Made by a program: the position numbers and the translations under genes | Assembly: GCA_017893485.1 (NCBI GenBank) | Contig: CM030360.1 | Span: 17,593,971-17,657,970, forward strand | DNA length: 64,000 nt | Reading direction: 5' to 3' | Source: Hemerocallis citrina | Taxonomy: Eukaryota; Streptophyta; Magnoliopsida; Asparagales; Asphodelaceae | The notes under the pieces: model-generated | What the model saw: the letters and a program-made list of their open reading frames with translations, nothing else | What the model was told of the DNA's origin: nothing | The model's database searches: none | In this document: piece after piece, positions 1-10,076 of the stretch | Layout: each line of letters starts with the position of its first letter | How positions within the stretch are numbered: the stretch's first letter is position 1

Positions 1-49
1 TTTAAAGTTCATGAAAAATTTTCTAAGTTTTTTCATCCGGCTTTTGCAG

Positions 50-1407
50 AGACAATGAAGCTTGACGACAAGGCTCTGGTGGCGAAGGGCCGGGCAGAGC
101 AGGAGAAGAAGAAGAGGTCGGCGGCGGAGACTCAGGAGAGCCGGCCAGCGAAGAAGCCTTCGGTCGCGAAGATTGCCGAGCAGCCGAAGGTCGCGGTCCT
201 CAAGGAGGGGGAGATCGAGGTCCTCGTCTCTCCGACGAAGGTCGTGATCCCCGACCAGGGCGAGGTCAATGTCTCCGATCCCCCTGCCCCGGATGCACCC
301 GTGCCGACCTCGGGAACGGACGCTCCGGGTTCGTCGAGCAGCGTCTTCGGGGTTAAGGATGCGCTGTCCATGCCGGTCCCGCCCCTCACTGCCGAGGCGG
401 AGAAGATCTTATCCGAGCGTCACAAGCAGATCTTCGTCCCCGACTGGCAGGTGATGAATGCCGATGGTTTCCTGGGCGACGGGAACATCTGTATGGAGGC
501 GATAAGGCATCTGCCGACCCCGAAGGATCGGGCGACCCTGAAGGCCGGGATGGCAGGTGACTCCGTGATGCAGGTCGCCCAGGATTCCATGTCGGTAAGT
601 TGGCTGATTTCTTCTTCATCTGAATTTTTTAGAAAATTTTCTAAGTATTCAGGTTCGGATCGTAACTCCGTTGCTCTCTTTCAGATCATCTGCCACTTCA
701 ACTTCCTGCTTGAGGAGATGGCGAGGAAGGATCAGGAGAAGGAGAAGGAGAGGACGGAGCGCGTCAAGGTCGCGAAGCAGCTCGATTCCGAATTGCTTCT
801 TTCGGCGAAGAGGGCCGCCGAAGTCTCGGGGCTGGAGAAGCAGCTGACCGATGCTATTCAGCTGTCAAAGGATGCGGCGGCCAAGCTCGAGGCCTCGAAG
901 AAGGAGGTCTCCGAGCTGAAGGACTCAGCGGCCAAGCTCGAGGCGTCGGTGAAGGAGGCTGCCGTCCTGAGGGAGGAGTTGGCCAAGGCTCGGTCGGAGG
1001 CGGAGGATGCTCGGAAGAGGGCCGAGAAGCTCAAGGCCAAGCACCTCAGGAAGGTGAAGAGGGTGAAGAAAGCCGTGCAGGAGGAGGCCGCGATGCACAT
1101 GACCCAGAACATGCTGGATGCCTACGGCCGGGCCTTGCAACATGTGGTCGCCAAGAACCCGGGCTTTGACACGTCCACCTACAACTTCTATGACCTCGTG
1201 GAGGGGGAGGAGGTTGTCCCCGAGGAGTTGATCGGCCCCGAGGGGGAGACAGAGCCCGTCGACGATCCGTGGAAGGCCGCGACCGAGGAGGAGAAGGAAG
1301 ACGACTCCGAGGAGGAAGAGAGCTGGAGCGAAGGAGGTGGCGGAGGCGACGGCAAGGACAAGGCCGAGGGGTCGATGGACCCAAACGACAAAAAGGTCGA
1401 CCCCTGA
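50..1407 (+). CDS. Antisense ORF segment 1 of the Tat element (coiled-coil, partial)
   Basis: The open frame begins with ATG at 55, directly after a pyrimidine-rich tract ending in CAG (AG at 48-49). This is probably an internal exon whose upstream part is outside the window. The product is 450 residues: a basic N-terminus, then about residues 230-350 rich in Lys, Glu and Ala with heptad spacing (coiled coil), then a very acidic Glu/Asp/Gly tail. A GTAAGT...TTTCAG interval at 595-684 is exactly 90 nt and in phase, so it can be spliced or retained without changing frame. An AATAAA follows at 1500-1505. It lies antisense between pol and the missing 3' LTR, where Tat elements carry so-called aORFs. 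The function of those is unknown; some resemble plant transposon-derived proteins. Confidence 0.6.
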
Positions 1408-1537
1408 CTCGGTTGTCTTCTTTTATCTTTTTTTTTTTGTTTCTGTAAGCCTAACTGCGGACTGGCCACCGCTGCTGTAGAACTTCTCGAGTTTTGAATA
1501 ATAAAAAAAATGTTTTGTTTGGCCAAAATTTGCCCAA

Positions 1538-2443
1538 GTGTCGAGTCTCGGACTTAGAGTTTGTTTTGGCGTGTTGGCCCTCGGATTTATCTCTGCATTT
1601 CAGGTGAGATTCGGTCCGATCACGGAGGCTGAATACCTTCGGCAGGAGCTGGTGAAAACGAAGGACGAGCTCTCTCAGAGCCGGTATAGACGGTATCTCC
1701 TGCTCGGCAGGCTCGAGGATACGAAGGCGGCTCTGCGGAGGTACGGTCGCGAGCTGTACCAGTACCGGAAGCGCCCTTCAGCCCCCTATCCCGAAGGCGA
1801 AGTTGAGAACCTCCGTAAAGAGCTCACCGCCGCTGAGCGGAAGAATGACGACCTTTTGGCCGGGGTCCAAAGCTTGGAGCTAGCGGAAAAAGAGCGTTCG
1901 GCAGAGCGGGAAAAGCTGGCTTCCGAACTGGAGAAAGCGTCAACCGAGCGCAAGAGGTTATCGGCCGAAGTCGATAGGCTCAGAAGGATCACGGTAGATA
2001 GGGGGATCGAAGTGACCTACTACCGACGGCTTGCAACTGATAGTGCCGATGCCTCGGGCTCGTTGACAGCGCCTCGACCGAAGAAGTTGGCGAAGGACGA
2101 TGTCCTGATGGGTAGGATCATCGAACTGGAGGAAGAGATCGCGTCGCTCAAGCCGGCACCGGTCAGGGCTAACGTTCGCAGCACTTCGTGCACTCGCGAA
2201 GAGAGCGAGAGGGGGGTTACGTTTTACGAGCTTGCGACGCGCTCGCCGTTGACCAGGGGAAGTCCAGCCGATGCTCAGAGTAGCGCGGCAGCCTCGTCGA
2301 GCGGGGCTTCGGTCGGCGTCGCCGTTAGGGCTAGCAGCGAAGGGGGGTCGTGCTTCGTTGGTTTAGGGTCGGGTTCGGAGGGCAGACCTCGACGTCCTCG
2401 CGTTTCCCTAAACCGAAGCATTCCCCTTCCGAAGAGGCTCTGA
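1538..2443 (+). CDS. Antisense ORF segment 2 of the Tat element (coiled-coil)
   Basis: The frame is open from 1538, but the convincing coding part starts at 1604, after a TTTCAG acceptor at 1598-1603. It is therefore probably an exon rather than a free-standing ORF. Residues after the acceptor form long Glu/Lys/Arg/Leu heptads (about 30-150 of the 301) and then a Ser/Ala/Gly-rich low-complexity tail. No catalytic motif is visible. It sits between antisense segments 1 and 3 and has the same layout: acceptor, coiled coil, stop, and an AATAAT-like signal near 2533. It may be an alternative terminal exon of the same antisense gene. Confidence 0.5.
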   Translation: MSSLGLRVCFGVLALGFISAFQVRFGPITEAEYLRQELVKTKDELSQSRYRRYLLLGRLEDTKAALRRYGRELYQYRKRPSAPYPEGEVENLRKELTAAERKNDDLLAGVQSLELAEKERSAEREKLASELEKASTERKRLSAEVDRLRRITVDRGIEVTYYRRLATDSADASGSLTAPRPKKLAKDDVLMGRIIELEEEIASLKPAPVRANVRSTSCTREESERGVTFYELATRSPLTRGSPADAQSSAAASSSGASVGVAVRASSEGGSCFVGLGSGSEGRPRRPRVSLNRSIPLPKRL

Positions 2444-2583
2444 TTCGGCCGCTTTTCTACTTTTGTTGATTGTTGTAATAACTTAGCCGTAGGGTTGACC
2501 GACCGTCTGTAACACTATCATGTCTGAATGCCAATAATTCTGAAAAACTCTCAAGTGTTAGACTCCGGCAGAGTATTGAAACT

Positions 2584-3030
2584 GTGTTATTCGTTTTCTC
2601 TTCTTTTCAGCTCGTCGTGACGATCCATAGCTCGGACTCCGGACGTTCGAATGATGGCTCTGAATCCGAGGCTACTTCTGGAACAGTGGTGCTGAGCCCT
2701 AGGAGCACGGATATGAAGTTGCGCCGAGCCGAGAGTGAGTGGGAGCACCTTTCGTTGGTCCTCAGTCTCCGGGAAGCCGAGATTCAACGCTTGGAGAGCA
2801 AGGTCGCCGAGCTGAACTCCGCAGGGGAGGATGAAGACTCGCAGACCGCATTCAGCAGTGCTCTTCGGGCCAAAAGCATTCGGCACATTCAGTCGAAGAT
2901 CATCGCCGAGCGAGACGACCTGCTCTCCGAGATGTGGCATCTGCGTGGCGTGATGGCGAGGCTCCGGGGGGAGAAGGAGGAGTCGTCCGTCGAGGAGGAC
3001 GGACAGTTTAGTGAGGATGTTTTGGTATGA
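2584..3030 (+). CDS. Antisense ORF segment 3 of the Tat element
   Basis: The coding part probably starts at 2611, after a TTTTCAG acceptor ending at 2610. The product is about 140 residues: a Ser-rich start, a heptad-rich middle containing the motif REAEIQRLESKVAEL, and a second helix-prone stretch with acidic ends. The stop at 3030 is followed by AATAAA at 3115-3120. The intronic sequence before it (AAGTGTTAGACTCCGG near 2552) resembles that before segment 2 (AAGTGTCGAGTCTCGG near 1536), so the segments may have arisen by local duplication. The function is unknown. Confidence 0.5.
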   Translation: MLFVFSSFQLVVTIHSSDSGRSNDGSESEATSGTVVLSPRSTDMKLRRAESEWEHLSLVLSLREAEIQRLESKVAELNSAGEDEDSQTAFSSALRAKSIRHIQSKIIAERDDLLSEMWHLRGVMARLRGEKEESSVEEDGQFSEDVLV

Positions 3031-3708
3031 GAGACAAGTGTAGTGGGTCGGGCATTGTGTGTTTTGTTTGCCAACACTTTGTAATGGGATGTTTTGTATT
3101 ACGTGCCGACAATTAATAAAAATTCCCTTTCGTCGCTTCGTATGTTCGCCCTTCGCTTGTAACCGCATCGGTCGTGCCGGGATCTTTGAACCGAGCGCGT
3201 CTGTTTAGCCGAATGGATCAGGAGTGCGGCTCTTTGTCGTTGAGTGGATCCGGCACGGTACGACAAGGCTCCGTACCCATAAAAGCGTCATTTTGTCGCT
3301 TAGAGTAGGTGGCTAGATCTGAGCCGTCGAGTGTAGGCGCGAATCTCGAGGCGGCTCAGTCTCCCAGAAAACGTTATCTTGTCGTCTTGCGCGAGTGGCA
3401 CGATCTGAGCCGTCTGATGAAGATCAGGCACGAAAGTTGAGGAGGAAGTGTGTTTTCCCCGTTTACCAGCTCGGGAAGGTTCTTGCTCGGATGCCGACCG
3501 GATATGTCTGGCTTCGACCCTCGGCTGTCAGTCAGGAGTGGTCTGGATGCGTGTTGTATAGTAGAGAGGGGAGGAAGAAACAGGCAAATTCAAAAACAAA
3601 ATGGAACTTTCTTTATTTGATATTCGACGGCGAACCGTTTTACATAGTAGGATTCATAGAACAGGTTACAAGTTTAAAGGAGAGGAATGGCGCGACACCT
3701 CGGATTAC
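3031..3708. other. Spacer between antisense genes and pol, no gene seen
   Basis: This is the 3' UTR of antisense segment 3, including AATAAA at 3115-3120. It is followed by about 550 bp of mixed sequence in which GATCTGAGCCGTC recurs at about 3317 and 3402, a short internal repeat. No convincing coding frame is present on either strand. Confidence 0.5.
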
Positions 3709-6700
3709 TTAGAGAGGCGCCGGGGCGCTCTCTTGGTATTTCAGGAGGTGATCGGCATTCCAGGTCCTCGGGAGCTCTCTACCGTCCATGTCCTCAAGTC
3801 GATATGCTCCAGGCCGAACAACTTTTGCCACCCGGTACGGCCCTTCCCAATTCGGAGCTAGCTTGCCCTTCTGACTGGGAAGGGATATGGCTAGCTTTCT
3901 CAACACTAGGTCTCCTTGTTCAAGGTTGGCGGGTCGGACTTTCTTGTTGTAGGCTAGCTCGACTCTCCTTCTGTAATTCTGCTGCCGAATCGATGCCCTT
4001 TCCCTCAGTTCATCTATCAGGTCCAAGTTTCCTCTGAGTTCCCTGGCATTCTGTGCTTCGTCATAGGCGATGAGCCGAGGGGAAGGAATTCCGACCTCGA
4101 GGGGTATTACGGCTTCGGCCCCATAAGTAAGGCTGAAAGGGGACTCTCCAGTGGGCGTCCGCTTGCTCGTGCGGTAGTTCCACAACACATTAGGGAGTTG
4201 ATCGACCCACTGTCCTTTGGAGCACTTGTCCAACCTCTTCTTGATCCCCGCAAGGATCTGCTTATTAGCGTTCTCGGCTTGTCCGTTCGACTGGGGGTGC
4301 GAGACGGACGAGAAACGCTGTTGAATGACGAGGTCGTCACACAGGGTTCGGAATGCTGAGCCAGTGAACTGGGTCCCATTATCTGTCACGAGGACGCGCG
4401 GGACGCCGAATCTACATATAATGTTCCTCCAGAAGAACTGCACCACTTTGTTCTCGGTTATCGTGGCGAGGGGCTCGGCCTCGACCCACTTCGAGAAGTA
4501 GTCGATAGCTACGACTAAAAACTTGAGCTGACCCGGAGCTGGAGGGAAAGGCCCTACTAAGTCCATTCCCCACATCGCGAAGGGGATAGGGCTCGATAGG
4601 GAGGCGAGGTTGGCTTGAGGGAGGCGTCGGATGCTGGAGTGTCTCTGGCAGGAGCCGCACTGTCGAACGTGTCGGTCGGCGTCTTGGAGAAGTGTCGGCC
4701 AGAAGTACCCATAATTCAGAGCTTTTCGGGCCAGGGACCTAAATCCCGAGTGTGCCCCGCCGACCCCTTCATGAAGCTCCTGTAGGGCATATTCGGCCTG
4801 TTCCGGAGAGAGGCATCGTAGATACGGCCGGCCGTCCATTTGGGAGAAAGAGCGCTTGTATAGGATGCCCTCGATTAAGACATAGCGCTCGGCTCGGGTT
4901 CTAACTCGGCGAGCTTCTTTGGGATCTGAGGGCAGAACTCCATCCCTTAGAAATTCTACCAGTGGCTTCATCCAGTTGTCTTGCAGCATGACTGGCAACG
5001 ACTCCGCCGAGCCTAGTGCCTCGTCTTCGATGCTCGGCTTAGTGAGGACTTCAATTAGTACGGTCTGCTCGAGTCCTTGTAAAGAGGATGAGGCCAACTT
5101 GGAAAGTGCATCGGCCTGTGCGTTTTCTTCCCGAGGGACCCGCTGGATGATGGCTTCTTCGAACCGACCCATGAGATCCCGGACCTTGGCGAGGTACTTC
5201 GCCATCCGCTCGTCCCGGGCTTCATATTCGCCCAAGACCTGGTTCACAACCAGCTGGGAATCACTGTGAATCCGGAGACGATGTGCCCCAGCGCTTCGCG
5301 CGAGTCCGAGACCGGCTATGAGTGCCTCGTACTCCGCCTCGTTGTTCGAGGCCTTGAAGCTCATGCGGATCGCGTACTGTAGGACGAAGCCATCAGGGCC
5401 GTTCAGGATGATGCCGGCGCCGCTTCCCTCACTGCAAGAGGATCCGTCCACAAAGACTGTCCAAATGGGGGGTCCGCTCGGGACGTGGCCGACCTCGGGG
5501 ATGGTGGATTCTACAATGAAGTCGGCGAGGGCCTGCGCCTTAATTGCCGTCCGAGGTTGATAGGAGATGTCGTGCTGGCTCAGCTCTATCGACCACTTCA
5601 TCAGCCGGCCCGAGGTTTCGGGTTTATGGAGGACTTGCTTGAGCTGTTGGTCGGTGAGGACTATGACTGAATGAGATTGGAAGTAGGGCCGAAGCTTTCT
5701 CGCGGCCATGACGAGGGCGTAGGCTATCTTTTCTATCCCCGGATAACGGAGCTCGGCATCCCGAAGTACCTTGCTCACGTAGTAAATTGGCCTCTGGGTC
5801 CGGTCCTCTTCTCTGACCAGGACAGCGCTCAAGGACTGCTCGGAGGCTGCCAAGTAGAGAAAGAGAGGCTCGCCTGGGACCGGCTTACTGAGCAGAGGGG
5901 GGTTCACCAGATAGGCTTTCAGCTGGTCGAACGACGCTTGCTGTGCCTCGCCCCATTCAAATCCCTTAGCGCCTCGGAGTGCCTTGAAGAAGGGAAGGCA
6001 CTTTTCTCCTGACTTGGAGAGGAACCGACCGATGGCTGCGAGCCGACCGGTGAGCTTCTGTACTTCTCTGACGTTCCGAGGCGGGGCCATGTCTAATATG
6101 GCTTTGATCTTTTCGGGGTTAGCTTCAATCCCTCGCTGGCTCACCATGAAGCCGAGGAACTTGCCAGAAGAGACTCCGAACGCACACTTGTTCGGGTTCA
6201 GCCGCATGTTGTACTTCCTCAACACGCCGAACGCCTCTTGGAGGTCGGCTACATGGTCGGTGCCGTGGATGCTCTTGACGAGCATGTCATCGACGTACAC
6301 CTCCATATTTCGGCCGATCTGATGCTGAAAGACCTTGTTGACGAGGCGCTGGTAGGTGGCTCCCGCGTTCTTCAAACCGAACGGCATTACTCGGTAGCAG
6401 TAGAGACCTTGGTCGGTGACGAAGGAGGTCTTCGGGATATCCGGAGGGAACATCCGGATTTGGTTGTAGCCCGAGAAGGCATCCATGAAGCTGAGGAGCT
6501 CATGGCCCGAGGTGGCGTCGATTAGGGTGTCGATGTTCGGGAGAGGGAAGGGATCCTTCGGACACGCTTTGTTGAGGTCGGTGAAGTCGATGCATATCCT
6601 CCACGAGCCGTTGGACTTCTTGACCATCACAACATTCGACAACCACTCGGGATAATTCACCTCCTGGATGAACTTGGCCTTCAACAGCTTGTTCACTTCC

Positions 6701-7155
6701 TCCTTGATTGCCTGCTGTCGCTCGGGAGCGAACTTTCGCCTCTTCTGCTGAACCGGTCTGCACCCCGGCTCGACACTTAGTCGGTGGACGAGCAAGTCTT
6801 CGGAGATACCGGGCATATCCGCGGCCGACCAAGCAAATAGGTCGCGGTTACCCCGGATGCATCTCACAAGGTCGGAGAATAGCACGGTCGGTAAGGACTT
6901 GCTGACGAGGAATCTTCGGCTCGGATCCTCGTCGGAGAAGAGTACTTCTTCTAACTCGTCCGCTGGTTCGGACGTTGGACGGGCCTTCGGCTCGGGGATC
7001 TCGAGGGTCTCGAGCGAGAGCACTGGTCCCCCGGTGGAAGTCATGTAGCACTTCCGAGCTGTTTCCTGGCTCCCCTTGACTTCCCCTACTCCCGACCGAG
7101 TGGGAAACTTCATCTTCAAATGGTACGCTGATGGGACGGCCTCAAGGGCGGCTAG
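3709..7155 (-). CDS. pol: Retrotransposon pol: RT, RNase H, second RNase H, integrase
   Basis: One open frame encodes the whole pol region; counted from the internal Met at 7119 it is 1136 residues. Reverse transcriptase covers about residues 120-330, with FMDAFSGYNQ (D213) and YVDDM at 275-279. A degenerate first RNase H spans about 415-535. A second, archaeal-type RNase H spans about 552-680, with FVDGS, the NNEAEYEAL helix, HSDSQLV and ENAQADALSKLA. Integrase has a zinc finger with H783, H790, C821 and C824, and a catalytic core with D853, D913 and E949. The frame is open upstream of the Met to about 7155 and is offset by one base from gag-protease. No internal stop was seen. Pol makes the cDNA and integrates it. 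Confidence 0.92.
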   Translation of the reverse strand, partial: LAALEAVPSAYHLKMKFPTRSGVGEVKGSQETARKCYMTSTGGPVLSLETLEIPEPKARPTSEPADELEEVLFSDEDPSRRFLVSKSLPTVLFSDLVRCIRGNRDLFAWSAADMPGISEDLLVHRLSVEPGCRPVQQKRRKFAPERQQAIKEEVNKLLKAKFIQEVNYPEWLSNVVMVKKSNGSWRICIDFTDLNKACPKDPFPLPNIDTLIDATSGHELLSFMDAFSGYNQIRMFPPDIPKTSFVTDQGLYCYRVMPFGLKNAGATYQRLVNKVFQHQIGRNMEVYVDDMLVKSIHGTDHVADLQEAFGVLRKYNMRLNPNKCAFGVSSGKFLGFMVSQRGIEANPEKIKAILDMAPPRNVREVQKLTGRLAAIGRFLSKSGEKCLPFFKALRGAKGFEWGEAQQASFDQLKAYLVNPPLLSKPVPGEPLFLYLAASEQSLSAVLVREEDRTQRPIYYVSKVLRDAELRYPGIEKIAYALVMAARKLRPYFQSHSVIVLTDQQLKQVLHKPETSGRLMKWSIELSQHDISYQPRTAIKAQALADFIVESTIPEVGHVPSGPPIWTVFVDGSSCSEGSGAGIILNGPDGFVLQYAIRMSFKASNNEAEYEALIAGLGLARSAGAHRLRIHSDSQLVVNQVLGEYEARDERMAKYLAKVRDLMGRFEEAIIQRVPREENAQADALSKLASSSLQGLEQTVLIEVLTKPSIEDEALGSAESLPVMLQDNWMKPLVEFLRDGVLPSDPKEARRVRTRAERYVLIEGILYKRSFSQMDGRPYLRCLSPEQAEYALQELHEGVGGAHSGFRSLARKALNYGYFWPTLLQDADRHVRQCGSCQRHSSIRRLPQANLASLSSPIPFAMWGMDLVGPFPPAPGQLKFLVVAIDYFSKWVEAEPLATITENKVVQFFWRNIICRFGVPRVLVTDNGTQFTGSAFRTLCDDLVIQQRFSSVSHPQSNGQAENANKQILAGIKKRLDKCSKGQWVDQLPNVLWNYRTSKRTPTGESPFSLTYGAEAVIPLEVGIPSPRLIAYDEAQNARELRGNLDLIDELRERASIRQQNYRRRVELAYNKKVRPANLEQGDLVLRKLAISLPSQKGKLAPNWEGPYRVAKVVRPGAYRLEDMDGRELPRTWNADHLLKYQESAPAPL

Positions 7156-9416
7156 GCCGGGGCGCCGAGGATGACATTGTATGCTGCCGGGACGTCAACG
7201 ACCATGAAGTCCATGGGCTCGGTCCGGGTAGTAGGGGTGCTTCCCGCAGTAACGTCGAGGGTTATTACCCCTTCGATGGTTACCGGGACCCCCGTGAACC
7301 CGTGGAGAGTGTATCCGGCCGGTTTGAGACGGTCTCGGGACAGCTGGAGGCCCTGGAAGGCCGAGAGGAATAGAATGTTGACCGAACTCCCGTTGTCAAC
7401 CAAAATCCTCTGCACCTTGTAGTTGGCCATGCGGAGGTCGATGACGAGGGCATCACAGTGAGGGATTCGGACTCCTTCGAGATCAGCGTCGGAGAAAGAC
7501 ACGGGCACACCGAAGCCCTTGGGAGGAGGAGCACTGTGGACCGAGTTCACCTCTCGGACGAAGGCTTTCCGGGTCGTATTAGAGTTGCCGCCCATGGGAC
7601 CCCCGTGGATCATGTGCAGAACCCTTTCTTCTTCGAACTCAGGCGTTACTTCGCGCCGCTTGTTAGCCCCCCGAGGGGGAGGAGAGTTCCGATCTGTCCG
7701 ATCGTTAGCCTTCACGAACTTCGCCAACTGCCCCCTTCGGATGAGAGCTTCGATCTCATCTCTCAAAGCCCGACAGTCATTCGTCTCGTGCCCGTGGTCC
7801 CGGTGATACCGACACCACTTGTCTTTGTCCCTCCTCTTCGCCGGTTTGTGCATCCTCGGGGCTGGAGGGAGGACCCCCTCCTTCTCTACCTCCATGAGGA
7901 TGGTGGAGACATTAGTTGTGAGGGGCGTGAATTTCTCGAACCTGGGGGGAGGACGACGCTGGCCGCCTCCGTCCTTCATAGTCTTCTTGGCCCCCTCTTC
8001 CTCCGTTGCCTTCCTCTTCGAGCCGGAGGAGGGTCCTCCGAAGTTCGGGAGGGACTCGGCCTCCTCGGCTCGGATGTATTTCTCGCACCTCAGTAGGAGG
8101 TCGGCGAAGTTGGTAGGCGGCTTCTTTGCTAGGGACGAGCGGAGGTTGGAGTTGAGGACGTTCGACTGGAACGCCACTGTTGCCACGGATTGGTCTAAGG
8201 AGGCGATCGACCTGACTTCTGCAGTGAACCTCTTCACGTAGTCACGCAGCTTCTCTCCCCTTTCCTGTCGGAGGTTCAGAAGGGAGAGACTCGTCTTCTC
8301 GGCCCGTCGGCTGCTCACAAAGTGAGTTATGAACAGCGTCTCAAACTGCTCAAATGAAAAGATGGAGGCGGGGGCAAGCCTGGAATACCATTCCCGAGCC
8401 GAACCCCGAAGGGTGGCCGGGAAGGTCCTGCAGAGTATGGCATCGGAGACTTGGTGGATCAGCATCAGAGTCTTAAAACTCTCGACGTGATCTACTGGGT
8501 CGGACTCGCCTGAGTACGTTTCAAACTGTGGAGGTTTGAAACCCCTCGGTATGCGAGCTTCCATGATTGTCCGAGAGAAGGGCGGTCGGTTTGGGCGAAC
8601 AGTCCCTGCTCTGGACTCCTCTTCCCGGTCCATACGGACAATGCGCCTCTCCACCTCATGGAGGCGGCGGTCAAAGGCATCGTCCCCTCGCCGGTAACCG
8701 TATGACCCTTCGGACTCTTCATCATAAGAGGGAGAGCGTGGACTTCGGCGCCGGTATCCCTCGGATCGGCGGGGACTGTAATGTTGCTGACGACTGGGAG
8801 CCTGGAGAGGACTTCGTGACCGGCGGTGAGGACTGGGAATCCGAGGGGGTGTTGGGACCCTCGGGGGGTTTTGGTTGTTGGCACGGGCGTTCAGGGCCTG
8901 CAGTACAGTCTCCTGAAACTGGAGGAACTCGGCACGGCTGATAGGTACCTCACGGTCCCTCGTACGATGCCGATCCTCGGGGGAACGCGGCCTCCTCCTT
9001 CGGTGTTCGGGAGATGCCGCTCGGCCTCTCCGGTACGGAGATCTCTGTCTGTCTCGGCGACGAGGTGACCGCTCGCCCTGACGCTGTCGGGAGGCCTCCG
9101 CTCGGGCCCGCCTCTCGTCAAGGTGCGTGCGGAGGTCGTTCTCCTTCTGGCGGTTCCGGTCGGGGTTATGGGAGGCCATCGAGTCCGAGGACCCGTTATG
9201 GACCGAGACATGGTCCTGGATGGGCTGCTTCAGCTTCTGGCCGTTGAGACCGGCGGGACCATGGTTCGGTTGCTGCTGAGGATGAGGAGGCTGGACCGGT
9301 TGGGTCGGCGGAGGAAGCCCAGATTGGGGAATTTGGTTGACGGGGGTATCCTCCGTAGGGTCGGCGGGGTTGGCCACCCGGTTGGATCCTTTGGATCTGT
9401 TCTTCTTCGGAGGCAT
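7152..9416 (-). CDS. gag: Retrotransposon gag-protease
   Basis: The frame is open back to 9626, but the upstream part lies in LTR and PBS sequence, so the Met at 9416 (MPPKKNRSKG) is preferred, giving 754 residues. The first 280 residues are Arg/Ser/Pro-rich and disordered. The gag core follows (GFKPPQFETYSGESDPVDH, then an REWYSRL motif), then a Tat-like knuckle CRYHRDHGHETNDC. The aspartic protease has VDNGSS near residue 675 and ends at VILGAPA, immediately followed by a TAG. The pol frame starts within the same few bases in another frame. The protein packages the RNA; the protease cuts the polyproteins. Confidence 0.88.
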   Translation of the reverse strand: MPPKKNRSKGSNRVANPADPTEDTPVNQIPQSGLPPPTQPVQPPHPQQQPNHGPAGLNGQKLKQPIQDHVSVHNGSSDSMASHNPDRNRQKENDLRTHLDERRARAEASRQRQGERSPRRRDRQRSPYRRGRAASPEHRRRRPRSPEDRHRTRDREVPISRAEFLQFQETVLQALNARANNQNPPRVPTPPRIPSPHRRSRSPLQAPSRQQHYSPRRSEGYRRRSPRSPSYDEESEGSYGYRRGDDAFDRRLHEVERRIVRMDREEESRAGTVRPNRPPFSRTIMEARIPRGFKPPQFETYSGESDPVDHVESFKTLMLIHQVSDAILCRTFPATLRGSAREWYSRLAPASIFSFEQFETLFITHFVSSRRAEKTSLSLLNLRQERGEKLRDYVKRFTAEVRSIASLDQSVATVAFQSNVLNSNLRSSLAKKPPTNFADLLLRCEKYIRAEEAESLPNFGGPSSGSKRKATEEEGAKKTMKDGGGQRRPPPRFEKFTPLTTNVSTILMEVEKEGVLPPAPRMHKPAKRRDKDKWCRYHRDHGHETNDCRALRDEIEALIRRGQLAKFVKANDRTDRNSPPPRGANKRREVTPEFEEERVLHMIHGGPMGGNSNTTRKAFVREVNSVHSAPPPKGFGVPVSFSDADLEGVRIPHCDALVIDLRMANYKVQRILVDNGSSVNILFLSAFQGLQLSRDRLKPAGYTLHGFTGVPVTIEGVITLDVTAGSTPTTRTEPMDFMVVDVPAAYNVILGAPA

Positions 9417-9473
9417 GGCGATGGGAGGCGATGAAGGAGAAGCTGAGGTCGTTCGTGTGGTGGTTTCCCACAG

Positions 9474-9482
9474 ACGGCGCCA
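9474..9482 (-). promoter_or_regulatory. Primer binding site, tRNA-Asp-like
   Basis: Read on the minus strand, TGGCGCCGT lies three bases (GAT) inside the LTR end. These nine bases match the complement of the 3' end of plant tRNA-Asp as I know it, after which the match stops. TGGCGCCGTCTGTGGGAA is a common start of the internal region of plant Tat elements. Confidence 0.65.
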
Positions 9483-9485
9483 ATC

Positions 9486-10076
9486 TGTTACCGCTGATTT
9501 CGGTGTGGGGGTAAACAGATAGAATTTGTGAGTCCGGGAAACACCTGAACGATTGACTCGGTCTCCTTGCTCCTGGCACAACCTGCAAGGAAGTGCGAAA
9601 CACCGGGGTTGATTCCGGCGACGCACCCTCCGACGCTCTTGTCAGTAATCAGGAAAAGATTAAGAAAGAGCTTAAGTGGTGAAAGAGTGATTAACCTCGT
9701 CTCGGTGGTAGAAGGGTTGTATTTATAGTCGCCTTTGGAATGATTTGGGGCCTAATTTCCTGCCTAACAAATAGGAGAAAAATCCTCCTATTCTGTTTTG
9801 GGAAGTTAGGCCTTGATTCCCTGGTGAGAGCTAATCAGGCTTATTGATTTGACCAAATCAGTGGCCTGATTCTCTTCTTGGTGGATTGGGCTTGTATCGG
9901 GTCGGGACCCGTACCCAATTGAAGTGGATCTGTTCGCGGGTGGTTGGTTCTGTGAGAAGGAGGCCCAATACCCGTTTTGGATTCATCTGTATGTGAAATT
10001 ACCTTTTTACCCCCGTCCTTCAGGATTCGTGATCGATCTGGACGGTCTCGATTTAACCCCATTTTTAGCCATATCA
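9486..10076 (-). repeat. 5' LTR of the Tat element
   Basis: The 591-bp LTR starts TG and ends CA on both strands. It carries a TATA box on the minus strand (complement of ATTTATA at 9721-9727). Its R/U5 part contains the motif CCCTCCGACGCTC near 9628, which recurs in diverged form near 21370 and 25318. The inner edge is fixed by the PBS. The outer edge is fixed by comparison with 56510, where the sequence right of the LTR continues without it. Confidence 0.75.
9721..9727 (-). promoter_or_regulatory. TATA box of the LTR promoter
   Basis: The minus strand reads GACTATAAATACAACCC, a strong plant TATA box, within the LTR and upstream of the R/U5 part. It would start transcription toward gag. Confidence 0.6.

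Noticed and set aside
5671..8241. Plus-strand frames of 80-212 codons over gag and pol
   Set aside because: They are antisense shadows of the GC-rich gag-pol coding sequence; none has a recognisable domain or splice-like border.
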